NCBI GenBank assembly: GCA_902787555.1 | Contig: CADAGO010000024.1 | Coordinates: 1 to 43,965 of the forward strand | Direction: 5' to 3' | Length of the DNA: 43,965 nucleotides | Origin: an uncultured Bacteroidales bacterium | GTDB lineage: Bacteria; Bacteroidota; Bacteroidia; Bacteroidales; Bacteroidaceae | Part shown: in pieces, positions 33,493 through 41,467 of the stretch | Layout: each line of letters starts with the position of its first letter | How positions within the stretch are numbered: the stretch's first letter is position 1 | Program-made: the position numbers and the translations under genes | The notes under the pieces: model-generated | What the model saw: the letters and a program-made list of their open reading frames with translations, nothing else | The model's database searches: none | What the model was told of the DNA's origin: nothing

Positions 33493-34353
33493 TTATTGGT
33501 TGATTGCTAATAATAATTCGCGTACCACTTTCCCTGCTACAGCGGTAGAAACACCTGAGGGGTCAAGGGTGGGAGCCAGTTCGGTAACATCAAGTGCCAC
33601 AACGTTCACAGTCTGACATACCTTCGTCAAGGCTTTTCGCAGTTGGTCAAAGCTTACGCCTCCTGCTTCAGGAGTACCTGTTCCTGGGAAGACTGACGGA
33701 TCGAGCACATCAAGATCGATAGTGAAATAGACAGGCACCCGACTACTTGCCAAATCATCGGCAACACTATCCAGTCCTTCGAGCGAGAATGGATGGAGGT
33801 CTGTATGACCAGCTCGTGCAAACCCGAACTCTGCCCGTTCGCCTGAACGGATGCCAAACTGGTGGATGCGTCCGTCACCCAAGATATCGTGACAACGACG
33901 AAGCACGCATGCATGCGATAGTTTTACGCCTAAATAGTCGTCACGGAGGTCGGCATGAGCATCGAAATGTATGATATGCAAATCGGGATATTTCTTAGCA
34001 ACCTCACGCACTGTTCCAAGCGTCACCAAATGTTCACCTCCAAGCATGAAGGGTATTTTTCCAGCATTGAGAATCTCAGAAGTACACGCTGATATTGCAT
34101 CGAGCGTCATTTCTGCCGATCCCATAGGCAACTCCAGGTCGCCTGCATCATAGACATTAAGATCCTCGAGGTCGCAATTCAAGTATGGAGAGTATGTTTC
34201 CAACCCATACGATTCGTGGCGGATAGCAGCACTTCCAAAACGTGCACCGGGACGATAGCTGGTGGTAGAATCGAAAGGTGCTCCAAAGATGACCACTTTG
34301 GCATCCTCGTATTCCGCATCGCATGCGATGAATGTCTCTATATTCTTTTTCAT
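33493..34353 (-). CDS. speB: Agmatinase (ureohydrolase)
   Basis: Agmatinase splits agmatine into putrescine and urea using two Mn ions. The protein has about 286 residues and all ureohydrolase metal motifs: GGEH, HFDAHADLRDDY, and FTIDLDVLDPSVFPGTGTPEAGG with its two Asp residues. The N-terminal GAPFDSTTSYRPGARFGSAAIR is typical of the agmatinase branch. I use ATG 34353: the longer frame starts with TTG at 34368, five codons earlier, so either could be right. The SpeE-like gene ends just upstream and the dehydrogenase gene starts 9 bp downstream. The agmatine supply would come from the decarboxylase two genes upstream. Confidence 0.94.
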   Translation of the reverse strand: MKKNIETFIACDAEYEDAKVVIFGAPFDSTTSYRPGARFGSAAIRHESYGLETYSPYLNCDLEDLNVYDAGDLELPMGSAEMTLDAISACTSEILNAGKIPFMLGGEHLVTLGTVREVAKKYPDLHIIHFDAHADLRDDYLGVKLSHACVLRRCHDILGDGRIHQFGIRSGERAEFGFARAGHTDLHPFSLEGLDSVADDLASSRVPVYFTIDLDVLDPSVFPGTGTPEAGGVSFDQLRKALTKVCQTVNVVALDVTELAPTLDPSGVSTAVAGKVVRELLLAINQ

Positions 34354-34371
34354 ATCGTCAGGTCTCAATGG

Positions 34372-35232
34372 TCATCGAATCGTTTCTACTTTCGACAGCA
34401 TCTTCTCCACATAGGCAGGCAGCGCAAAGCAGCCTTTGTGCAAATTTGTGGTATAGTAGTTGGTTTCGATGCCCAGTTTGTTCCATCGGTTGGCATCAAG
34501 GTCGTCCACAGGGTGGTATTTCTTCGACGCATAACCAAAGAGCCAATAGCCAGATGGGTAGGTAGGAATATGTGCCTGATAGACACGACTGATAGGGAAG
34601 CACTCCACGATACGTTTATGGGCTTTCTGCGTCTCTGTACGGTCGTCGGCATAGAACGGCGACTGATGCTGGTTAACCATAATGCCGTCTTCTTTCAGCG
34701 CCTTATAGCACGAGCCGTAAAACTCTCGTGACAGAAGACTCTCGCCTGGTCCGTAGAATCCTGCCGAGTCGACAATGATGACATCGTAATCGCCTACAAT
34801 ATGGCGCACATAGCGCAATGCGTTCTGTGTATAAATGGTCACCTTGGGGCTATCCAACCCACTTGCTGAGAACGGTAGGTATTTCTTTGCAGCCTCAACC
34901 ACACCAACATTCACTTCAACCATATCGATGCGCTCCACATCAGGATATTTCAGCAACTCACGCACCACACCTCCATCACCTGCTCCGAATACAAGTATCT
35001 TACGAGGATTAGGATGTACAGCCATCGGGATGTGGGTCATCATCTCGTGGTAGATGAACTCGTCGCGCTCAGTCATGACGATATATCCGTCGGCAGTGAG
35101 CACACGTCCGTATTCGGGCGACTCAAAGATGTCGATACGATTGTGGTCGTTTTCCTCCGAGAAGATGTGCTTGTTGACCTTGATTGACAACTTCACATTC
35201 TCAGTATGCAGTTCTGAAAACCAAAATTCCAT
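34372..35232 (-). CDS. SpeE-like polyamine aminopropyltransferase homologue with altered active site
   Basis: This 286-residue protein has the spermidine-synthase fold. The conserved parts are VMTERDEFIYHEMMTHIP, the SAM-type site FGAGDGGVVREL with VEVN, the NQHQSPFY strand, and YPSGYWLFGYASK. The usual D-S-(S/T)-D-P motif that grips the amine substrate reads D155-S-A-G158-F159, so the first Asp is kept but the second Asp and the Pro are lost. The DNA at 34741-34800 gives no sign of a frameshift. A standard spermidine synthase is therefore doubtful, particularly as the operon already has a full alternative spermidine route and no speD (decarboxylated-SAM supply) is seen in the window. It may use a different acceptor or be a non-catalytic partner. 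Confidence 0.75.
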   Translation of the reverse strand: MEFWFSELHTENVKLSIKVNKHIFSEENDHNRIDIFESPEYGRVLTADGYIVMTERDEFIYHEMMTHIPMAVHPNPRKILVFGAGDGGVVRELLKYPDVERIDMVEVNVGVVEAAKKYLPFSASGLDSPKVTIYTQNALRYVRHIVGDYDVIIVDSAGFYGPGESLLSREFYGSCYKALKEDGIMVNQHQSPFYADDRTETQKAHKRIVECFPISRVYQAHIPTYPSGYWLFGYASKKYHPVDDLDANRWNKLGIETNYYTTNLHKGCFALPAYVEKMLSKVETIR

Positions 35233-35264
35233 CTAACTATAAACTTTTTACTATCAACTTTCAA

Positions 35265-36725
35265 CTAATAAATCGTTGCTTCCTTAATCACATTCAGATA
35301 TTCAATCTTGGGGTCTTCAGGACCTGTCATCGAGCATCCTTTCTCTTTTGCATAGAGGATGTAGTCGATGATTTCCTGCGTGATACGCTCTCCTGGTGCA
35401 AGAATTGGAATGCCTGGAGGATAGCTCATCACGAATTCAGTACAGATACGTCCGTTTGTTTCCTTGATCGGGATCATTTCCTCTTTAGGTGCATAGAATG
35501 CTTCCTGCGGACTCATCACAACTGACGGATTGATGTATTCATGGTCGAACAGACCTGTACGGTCGCGCTTGAATCTACGTCGGATATCATACAGTGCACT
35601 CACAAGTCGTTCTATTTCACGCATGCGGTCACCTATAGAGATGTATGCCAGTGTGTTACCGATGTCTCCCAGTTCCATTTGGATATCATACTCATCACGC
35701 AACAGGTCATATACTTCGATACCTGCCAATCCCACATCGAGGGTAAAGACTGTCAGTTTCGTCTTGTCGAAGTCGTAGATGGAGTCACCATTAATCAACT
35801 CAGAACCGTATGCGTAGTAGTCACCTATCTTATTGATTTCAGTTCGCGCATATTCAGCCATATCCACCACTTCAGCAAAGGCTTCCTTGCCACGAAGGGC
35901 AAGATTGCGACGAGAGATATCAAGCGAAGCAAGCAACAGGTACGAAGCGCTGGTGGTTTGGGTCAAGTTGATGACCTGACGCACATAGCCAGGACCGACC
36001 GTCGAATTGGTCAACAGGATGCTGCTCTGTGTCAGGCTTCCGCCCGATTTATGCATCGACACACACGACATGTCTGCACCTGCTGCCATTGCTGAAAGCG
36101 GCATGTCTTCACCGAAGTAGAAGTGAGTACCATGTGCCTCATCTACCAGCACCAGCATATTGTGCTCATGTGCCAGTTCAACGATGCGTTTCAGGTTTGA
36201 GCATATACCGTAGTACGACGGATTGTTCACCAAGATGGCTACTGCGTCGGGATTCTCCTCGATAGCCTTCTCCACCTGTGAAATCTTCATGCCCAAAGCG
36301 ATACCCAGACGGTTATCGACATCAGGATTCACGTAGATTGGCGTGGCACCATTGATAACCAACGCATTGATGACACTACGGTGCACGTTACGCGGCAGGA
36401 TGATTTTCTCACCCTTTTTCGAGGCTGTGAGCACCATTGTCTGAACTGCAGACGTCGTGCCTCCCACCATCAGGAAGGCATGAGCGGCACCAAAAGCCTC
36501 AGCAGCCAGGTCTTCTGCTTCCTTGATGACAGAAATAGGATGACACAGGTTGTCCAATGGTTTCATGGAGTTCACATCCAGTTCCACACATTGTTTGCCC
36601 AATAGCTTCACCAACTCAGGATTGCCACGACCACGCTTGTGGCCTGGCACGTCAAAGGGAACCACTCTGTTCCTTCTGAACTCTACAAGTGCCTCGTATA
36701 TCGGGGCGAATGACTGATTATCCAA
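35265..36725 (-). CDS. speA: PLP-dependent arginine decarboxylase (aspartate-aminotransferase fold)
   Basis: This 486-residue protein belongs to the Orn/Lys/Arg decarboxylase class I fold, like the short SpeA of Bacillus rather than the larger E. coli enzyme. The evidence is FDVPGHKRGRGNPE near the N-terminus, MVGGTTSAVQTMVLTA, VLVDEAHGTHFYFGE with the cofactor-binding Asp and His, and the PLP lysine in SMHKSGGSLTQSS. Arginine is the likely substrate because agmatinase is encoded two genes away, but lysine or ornithine cannot be ruled out by sequence alone. The start is TTG at 36723-36725: no in-frame ATG exists nearby upstream and the next Met is deep in the protein. The -7 box lies 28 bp upstream. 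It is the first gene of the polyamine operon. Confidence 0.9.
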   Translation of the reverse strand: MDNQSFAPIYEALVEFRRNRVVPFDVPGHKRGRGNPELVKLLGKQCVELDVNSMKPLDNLCHPISVIKEAEDLAAEAFGAAHAFLMVGGTTSAVQTMVLTASKKGEKIILPRNVHRSVINALVINGATPIYVNPDVDNRLGIALGMKISQVEKAIEENPDAVAILVNNPSYYGICSNLKRIVELAHEHNMLVLVDEAHGTHFYFGEDMPLSAMAAGADMSCVSMHKSGGSLTQSSILLTNSTVGPGYVRQVINLTQTTSASYLLLASLDISRRNLALRGKEAFAEVVDMAEYARTEINKIGDYYAYGSELINGDSIYDFDKTKLTVFTLDVGLAGIEVYDLLRDEYDIQMELGDIGNTLAYISIGDRMREIERLVSALYDIRRRFKRDRTGLFDHEYINPSVVMSPQEAFYAPKEEMIPIKETNGRICTEFVMSYPPGIPILAPGERITQEIIDYILYAKEKGCSMTGPEDPKIEYLNVIKEATIY

Positions 36726-36753
36726 TGTCGTTATGTTGATTAAATGTGAGCTG

Positions 36754-36761
36754 CAAAGTTA
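36754..36761 (-). promoter_or_regulatory. -7 box for the polyamine operon
   Basis: The minus-strand sequence TAACTTTG matches TAnnTTTG. It lies 28 bp before the TTG start of speA. The -33 region carries only a weak TGTG word. Confidence 0.5.
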
Positions 36762-36820
36762 GTAAATAATTTAGAATACATCACACATTATTCATAATTA
36801 TTTGCAAAAAGAGATAAAAA

Positions 36821-36850
36821 ATGGATGCGAGACACACGCATCGCATCCAT
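36821..36850 (-). terminator. Terminator after the GH97 gene
   Basis: ATGGATGCGA (36821-36830) pairs perfectly with TCGCATCCAT (36841-36850) around a 10-base loop, and on the minus strand it runs into TTTTTTATC. It ends the GH97 transcript before the polyamine promoter. Confidence 0.85.
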
Positions 36851-36855
36851 AATGA

Positions 36856-38811
36856 TTATTTCACGATAACGAATCCACCGTCTTTCAGCATGTGGAGCTT
36901 CACCTTCTTAGGGTCTTTTACCTTCAGCTGAGTGCATTGTGGTTCGCGCTGGGCATCATCACTATAGAGGGTCACGACATCGCCTTTCTGTACAAACTGA
37001 GAGAGGTCGAAAACCTTGTCGCACTCTGCTTCTGCATTGTTGCCTGCGATATACCATGTGTCACCACTCTTGCGGGCAAGCACACAGAAACGGCCTGGAT
37101 AGCCATCGATGAACTGAGTATCGTCCCAAGTGGTAGGAACCATACGCATGAAGTCGAGGCTGACCTGTGGTGCCCCACCCTCGCTGAACGGACGCAGGTT
37201 CTCTGGTGTAAGGGCAAAGTTCTGAATAGGATTCTGGAACAGTACTGCCTGAGCCATCTCATGACAATCGGTAGTACGACGGGTATTTCCGCCTTCATTG
37301 CCCTTGTGAATATGACGGTTGAGGAACGAGCCTCCGAATTCCATACAGCCAATGGTGTTGCGGATGAATGGATGGGTCGATGTATCTTTTGCTTCCTTAT
37401 CAGCTGCTCCCTGGCCGAAATAGATGTTCTCGGATGCCAACACAGCCTCACTGCCTACATAGTTAGGATACATGCGCTCCCAACCACGTGGGATGGTACA
37501 TCCGTGGAAGATACACATCAGGCCGTTGTCGTCAGCATCGCTCAGGATGGCCTCATAGAGGCGCATAGTCTCTTGCTTGTCACCTCCGAAGAAATCGACT
37601 TTGATGCCTTTCACGCCCAGTTGATTCATCCAACGCATCACTTTCTTACGCTGGATGGGATTGTCCATGCGATGAATAGGTCCTTGCTCTATATCGTTCC
37701 AATAGCCGCTCGAACTCCACCATAGGAACACATCGACACCTTGGCTCTGGGCATACTTCACAAAGCGTTCCATACCGTCGAATCCGAAGTTTGTATCCCA
37801 CCAGTTATCAACAAGGATATACTTATACCCCATTGCTTTTGCCAAAGCCACATACTTTACCTGATCGTCGTAGTTGATAGAATTGTCCTGCCATACGATC
37901 CAACTCCACACGCCCTTGCCGAACTGATAGTTATGAGTTGTTTCATAAAGGGGTTCTACATTGTCCCAAGGAGCAGTCGTCTCGACAATCGGTTCGAGGG
38001 TTGCTCCCACGGTAATGGTACGCCAGGCTGTGCTGCCAGGAAGCGAGAAAGCAGGAGCAACGGTTCCGTTTCCATTGTTCTCGCCCTCCATCGGGAATTC
38101 AATGGTATAGAGTCCGTCACCCTTCATATCAGAGATGCGACAACCACAATACTTGCTGTCCACACCCGTTTCGCTCAGGAGCACCCATCCATCGTTGCCT
38201 ATACGGAACAGACATGGGAAGGTGTATCCGTGACGATACTGCGACACGTTGGTCATTGGGGCGTCATAGCCGTATCCCTCCTCATAGCTGGGCTTCGTAC
38301 GCTTCCATCCTATCATCGGATTGCTCTGAGGGGTGAGGAAAGTCGTCGTTTGCGAGGGGAAATCGAATCCTGTTGCTTCAGAACGGATCACCACACTGGC
38401 AGTCTCGCCGAATTTCGGCAGGTTGTAGCGGAAAGCAATGTCGTTGTTGCTCACACGGAACTCTACCACAATGGTATGACGTCCTTTCTGCAGGTTGACC
38501 TTCAGCTGGTTTGCCTCATAGTGTACCTTCGACACCTTACTGCGGTTGAGTGTATAGTCTTTGCTGATTTTCGATGCATCCGCCGATGTAAATGTCAGCT
38601 GTTGCGAATAATCACCCACATTTGCCACAAATCCCAATGGAGAATCGTCGAGCATCTGTTTCCCATCATAAAAGACTGCATAGACAGGACGTCCGTCCTT
38701 CATGTCCACATTCACCTTAAGACGTCCGTCAGGACTGCTCACCGTCGCCACTTGAGCAACTGTAGCCAAAGATTGTAAAGCAGCAATAGCTGCGATCATC
38801 ATTTTTTTCAT
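36856..38811 (-). CDS. Glycoside hydrolase family 97 enzyme (retaining-branch type)
   Basis: This exported glycosidase has 651 residues. The signal peptide (MKKMMIAAIAALQSLATVAQ) is followed by a GH97 N-terminal beta-sandwich (VSSPDGRLKVNV, YEEGYGYDAPMTNVS), a (beta/alpha)8 barrel (SWIVWQDNSINYDDQ, YILVDNWWDTNFG, VFLWWSSSGYW, GIKVDFFGGD), and a C-terminal sandwich. In GH97 the inverting SusB-type enzymes use glutamates as base, while retaining alpha-galactosidase-type members carry a nucleophile Asp on the strand here reading KVDFF (Asp406). The Asp is present, favouring the retaining branch. The substrate is probably an alpha-galactoside or alpha-glucoside. No SusC/D pair is adjacent, so this is a lone enzyme and not an obvious utilisation locus. 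Confidence 0.92.
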   Translation of the reverse strand: MKKMMIAAIAALQSLATVAQVATVSSPDGRLKVNVDMKDGRPVYAVFYDGKQMLDDSPLGFVANVGDYSQQLTFTSADASKISKDYTLNRSKVSKVHYEANQLKVNLQKGRHTIVVEFRVSNNDIAFRYNLPKFGETASVVIRSEATGFDFPSQTTTFLTPQSNPMIGWKRTKPSYEEGYGYDAPMTNVSQYRHGYTFPCLFRIGNDGWVLLSETGVDSKYCGCRISDMKGDGLYTIEFPMEGENNGNGTVAPAFSLPGSTAWRTITVGATLEPIVETTAPWDNVEPLYETTHNYQFGKGVWSWIVWQDNSINYDDQVKYVALAKAMGYKYILVDNWWDTNFGFDGMERFVKYAQSQGVDVFLWWSSSGYWNDIEQGPIHRMDNPIQRKKVMRWMNQLGVKGIKVDFFGGDKQETMRLYEAILSDADDNGLMCIFHGCTIPRGWERMYPNYVGSEAVLASENIYFGQGAADKEAKDTSTHPFIRNTIGCMEFGGSFLNRHIHKGNEGGNTRRTTDCHEMAQAVLFQNPIQNFALTPENLRPFSEGGAPQVSLDFMRMVPTTWDDTQFIDGYPGRFCVLARKSGDTWYIAGNNAEAECDKVFDLSQFVQKGDVVTLYSDDAQREPQCTQLKVKDPKKVKLHMLKDGGFVIVK

Positions 38812-38823
38812 AATCGGATTATA

Positions 38824-39858
38824 TTATTTTAGTATTTCTGAATATGCCTCTAAAGCCTTCTTTGCTATCTCTACAGCATCGTCCATAGACATATTATGCA
38901 GTTGTCCGCCTGCTGCATTGAGGTGTCCGCCTCCATTGAAGAAGTCGGCTGCCATTTTGTTGGCAGGGAAGTCGTCGACAGAGCGGAGTGACACAAAGAT
39001 ACGCGGTCGCTCATTATCCTCTCGCATATACAACGACAGTTTCGTGCCTTTGATTTCGAGCGGCATGTTCACAACTCCCTCCGTATCACCTTTTATATAT
39101 GAGAAGCGGCTCAGTTCGTCGCGTGTCAGGGTGAACAGTGTTGCGTGCAACTCAGGGAACACCTGCAATTTCTCAGATAGGATGTATCCCAGCAGACGGA
39201 ATCGCGCCTCTGTATAGTTATTATAAATCTGTCGGTTGATACGGTCTTTATCAATTCCTTTCTTCAAGAGTTCTGAGAGTATGACGTAGATGTCAGGGTC
39301 GTTGGCGTTGTAAGAGAACTTTCCTGTGTCTGTACACATACCCGCATACAAATCCTCAGCACCTGCTTTGGTGAGTGCCGACGTTCCTCCTATGGCATCA
39401 ATCACACGGAACACCAGTTCGCTGGTGCTGCTGGCATCAGGATAAGAGATGGTCAGGTCGCAGAACTTCTGTGGATGGAGATGGTGGTCAATCATGATTT
39501 TCTTGGCTCTCGACTGCGTGATGGGGATTGCCAGTTCTTCCATTCGTGACGGTTCGTTGAGGTCGAGCACCACGATGAGGTCGGCAGCGGTGATATAGGT
39601 CTTGGCCATAGCCCGATGGCGGTCGTACAGAATGATGCGGTCGGCAGCAGTCATCCATTTCAGAAAGTCAGGATAGTAGTTCGGCACGATGACCGTCGCC
39701 TGCTTCCCCTTCTTCTTCATATATTCATACATACCCAGCGAAGAGCCGATGGCATCTCCATCAGCCGATACGTGTGACACAATCACCACATTGCGACACT
39801 GTTCAAACATACGTTTGGCTTCCGCTATCTCGGTATACGATATTTTTTGTGATAGCAT
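38824..39858 (-). CDS. DHH-family phosphoesterase (NrnA-like nanoRNase / pAp phosphatase)
   Basis: This 344-residue protein has the two-domain DHH/DHHA1 architecture. The N-terminal part carries the metal motifs: SHVSADGDAIGSS (DHH motif I), VVLDLNEPSRMEEL (motif II Asp), and IMIDHHLHP (the DHH triad). The C-terminal DHHA1 domain ends with the nucleotide-binding GGGHLNAAGG. NrnA-type enzymes degrade 2-5-mer RNAs and hydrolyse 3'-phosphoadenosine 5'-phosphate; a role in c-di-AMP breakdown is also possible for relatives. It lies 12 bp from the GH97 gene on the same strand and probably shares its transcript. A -7 box precedes it. Confidence 0.9.
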   Translation of the reverse strand: MLSQKISYTEIAEAKRMFEQCRNVVIVSHVSADGDAIGSSLGMYEYMKKKGKQATVIVPNYYPDFLKWMTAADRIILYDRHRAMAKTYITAADLIVVLDLNEPSRMEELAIPITQSRAKKIMIDHHLHPQKFCDLTISYPDASSTSELVFRVIDAIGGTSALTKAGAEDLYAGMCTDTGKFSYNANDPDIYVILSELLKKGIDKDRINRQIYNNYTEARFRLLGYILSEKLQVFPELHATLFTLTRDELSRFSYIKGDTEGVVNMPLEIKGTKLSLYMREDNERPRIFVSLRSVDDFPANKMAADFFNGGGHLNAAGGQLHNMSMDDAVEIAKKALEAYSEILK

Positions 39859-39881
39859 GTTACTTTTACTTGTTTTCGATG

Positions 39882-39889
39882 CAAAGTTA
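39882..39889 (-). promoter_or_regulatory. -7 box for the DHH phosphoesterase (and GH97) transcript
   Basis: The minus-strand sequence TAACTTTG matches TAnnTTTG and lies 24 bp before ATG 39858. It is divergent from the rpe promoter box about 85 bp away; the AT-rich DNA between them has no clear -33 words. Confidence 0.5.
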
Positions 39890-39974
39890 GGAAATAATTA
39901 ATAATTAAGAGTTAAGAGTGATGAAAAATACATTATTTTCACTTTTTCAATTATCAATTTTCAATTATTTTTAC

Positions 39975-39982
39975 TAACTTTG
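39975..39982 (+). promoter_or_regulatory. -7 box for rpe
   Basis: TAACTTTG matches TAnnTTTG exactly and lies 50 bp before ATG 40033, giving a leader of about 45 bases. No good -33 TTTG is found. Confidence 0.55.
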
Positions 39983-40032
39983 CACTTTAAAATGACGAAT
40001 TATTACGGATTATTGTTAAAACTTCACGCAGA

Positions 40033-40683
40033 ATGATTGTATCTCCATCACTGCTTGCAGCCGATTTTACATGTCTGAACAAAGAGATAGACATGATAAA
40101 CCGCAGTGAAGCCGACTGGCTCCACCTCGACATCATGGACGGTGTGTTCGTACCGAACATCAGTTTCGGATTCTCCGTACTCGATGCTGTGGCACCCATC
40201 TGTCAGAAACCACTCGACGTACACCTCATGATTGTCGAACCCGAGAAGTTCACCGATCGTCTGGCACGACTCGGAGCCTCTATCATGAATGTACACTACG
40301 AAGCATGTACTCACCTCCATCGTGTAGTCCAGCAAATCCACGATGCTGGCATGAAGGCTGCTGTGACCCTCAATCCCTCCACACCTGTATGTATGCTCGA
40401 AGACATCATTCAGGATGTCGATATGGTGCTCCTCATGACCGTAAACCCAGGGTTCGGAGGTCAAAAGTTCATTGAGCACTCGCTCGACAAGGTGCGCACC
40501 CTCAAGGCCATGATCCAGCAAAGCGGGTCACACGCCCTGATTGAGGTCGACGGAGGCGTCAACGCACGTACTGCCCCACTCCTTGCTGCCGCAGGTGTCG
40601 ATGTGATGGTAGCAGGAAGTTATGTATTCGGAGCCGAGAACCCCGAAGAAAGAATTCTGGAATTAAAGCACATAAAAGCATGA
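40033..40683 (+). CDS. rpe: Ribulose-phosphate 3-epimerase
   Basis: Rpe interconverts ribulose-5-phosphate and xylulose-5-phosphate in the pentose-phosphate pathway. The 216-residue TIM-barrel protein carries the full set of family motifs: SPSLLAADF at the N-terminus, WLHLDIMDGVFVPN with the metal-binding His and Asp, DVHLMI, LLMTVNPGFGGQKF, and IEVDGGVN with the second catalytic Asp. The length is standard. It overlaps the downstream DUF4827 gene by 4 bp (ATGA), so they are translationally coupled, and it starts a plus-strand run with glmM and a nitroreductase. Confidence 0.97.
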   Translation: MIVSPSLLAADFTCLNKEIDMINRSEADWLHLDIMDGVFVPNISFGFSVLDAVAPICQKPLDVHLMIVEPEKFTDRLARLGASIMNVHYEACTHLHRVVQQIHDAGMKAAVTLNPSTPVCMLEDIIQDVDMVLLMTVNPGFGGQKFIEHSLDKVRTLKAMIQQSGSHALIEVDGGVNARTAPLLAAAGVDVMVAGSYVFGAENPEERILELKHIKA

Positions 40684-41342
40684 AACAAATCGTATGGACG
40701 TTTGCGGCACTCATGTGTCTCACCACACTCTTCAGTTGCGACAACGGTGAGACCTATGCCGATATGAAAGAAAAGGAGAAGAAAGCCATTGACCGCTTTA
40801 TACAAGACAATGAGTTCACTGGTCCCATCAAGGTAATCAGTCAGGAACAGTTCGAGGCACAAGACTCTACTACCAATGTGGACGAAAACGAGTTTGTACT
40901 CTTCAACGAAGACGGTATCTACATGCAGATCGTCTCTCGAGGTGAAGGAAAGTCGCTCGTAGAGTTCGCCAAAGAACAGTCGACCGACAGCACCATCAGC
41001 AAGACCATACTCTGCCGCTTCCTTGAATACGACATCGAAGCAGGCGAGTATACCATCGAAAATATCTACTCATCCAGCATCGTCGACAAGATGCTCGTGA
41101 AGTACATCCACCGCAGCCGACGCTATCAGGCATCGTTCACAGAAGGAAAGATGGTAGGCAAGTACAAGAGTTCTGTCGTTCCACAAGGATGGATCAAGCC
41201 ACTCGACTACATCCGCCTGACCCGCAACTCAGGACGAATAGCCAAGATACGCATCATCGTACCACATTCATCAGGTACAGCCAACGCATCGGGCTATGTA
41301 CTGCCTATGTATTACGAAATCAGCTATCAGTTGGGAATCTGA
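40680..41342 (+). CDS. DUF4827-family lipoprotein
   Basis: This protein has 220 residues with a lipoprotein signal peptide (LMCLTTLFSC). The residues after the Cys are DNGETYADM, moderately acidic but without the dense Asp stretch of the other lipoprotein, so the side of the membrane is uncertain. The mature domain starts with a helical KEKEKKAIDRFIQDNEFTG segment and ends with beta strands near YYEISYQLGI, features I associate with DUF4827. Such proteins resemble FKBP-like domains in overall layout, but I see no catalytic residues to claim activity. It is coupled to rpe by a 4-bp overlap, and a 125-bp AT-rich spacer separates it from glmM. Confidence 0.7.
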   Translation: MKQIVWTFAALMCLTTLFSCDNGETYADMKEKEKKAIDRFIQDNEFTGPIKVISQEQFEAQDSTTNVDENEFVLFNEDGIYMQIVSRGEGKSLVEFAKEQSTDSTISKTILCRFLEYDIEAGEYTIENIYSSSIVDKMLVKYIHRSRRYQASFTEGKMVGKYKSSVVPQGWIKPLDYIRLTRNSGRIAKIRIIVPHSSGTANASGYVLPMYYEISYQLGI

Positions 41343-41355
41343 GCCCGGAGGGGAC

Positions 41356-41467
41356 AATTAAAAATTAAAAAATTAAAAAATTAAAAGAAATCGTAAATAG
41401 CTAAATCGCAAATAGCTAAATTGATAATAAATCGTAAATAGTAAATAGTCAAATAGTAAATAAAATA
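41356..41467. repeat. AT-rich spacer with ATTAAAA and AAATAGT simple repeats
   Basis: Repeats of ATTAAAA (41356-41383 approximately) are followed by TCGTAAATAGCTAAA-like 15-bp units and TAAATAG heptamers up to the glmM start. No TAnnTTTG box is visible, so glmM probably depends on upstream transcription or an unrecognised promoter. Confidence 0.5.

Noticed and set aside
36892-37725. 277-codon plus-strand frame
   Set aside because: Antisense shadow of the GH97 catalytic region; no start signals or motifs.
37741-38778. 345-codon plus-strand frame
   Set aside because: It lies opposite the GH97 gene, whose motifs and signal peptide are unmistakable. The antisense translation has no family character.
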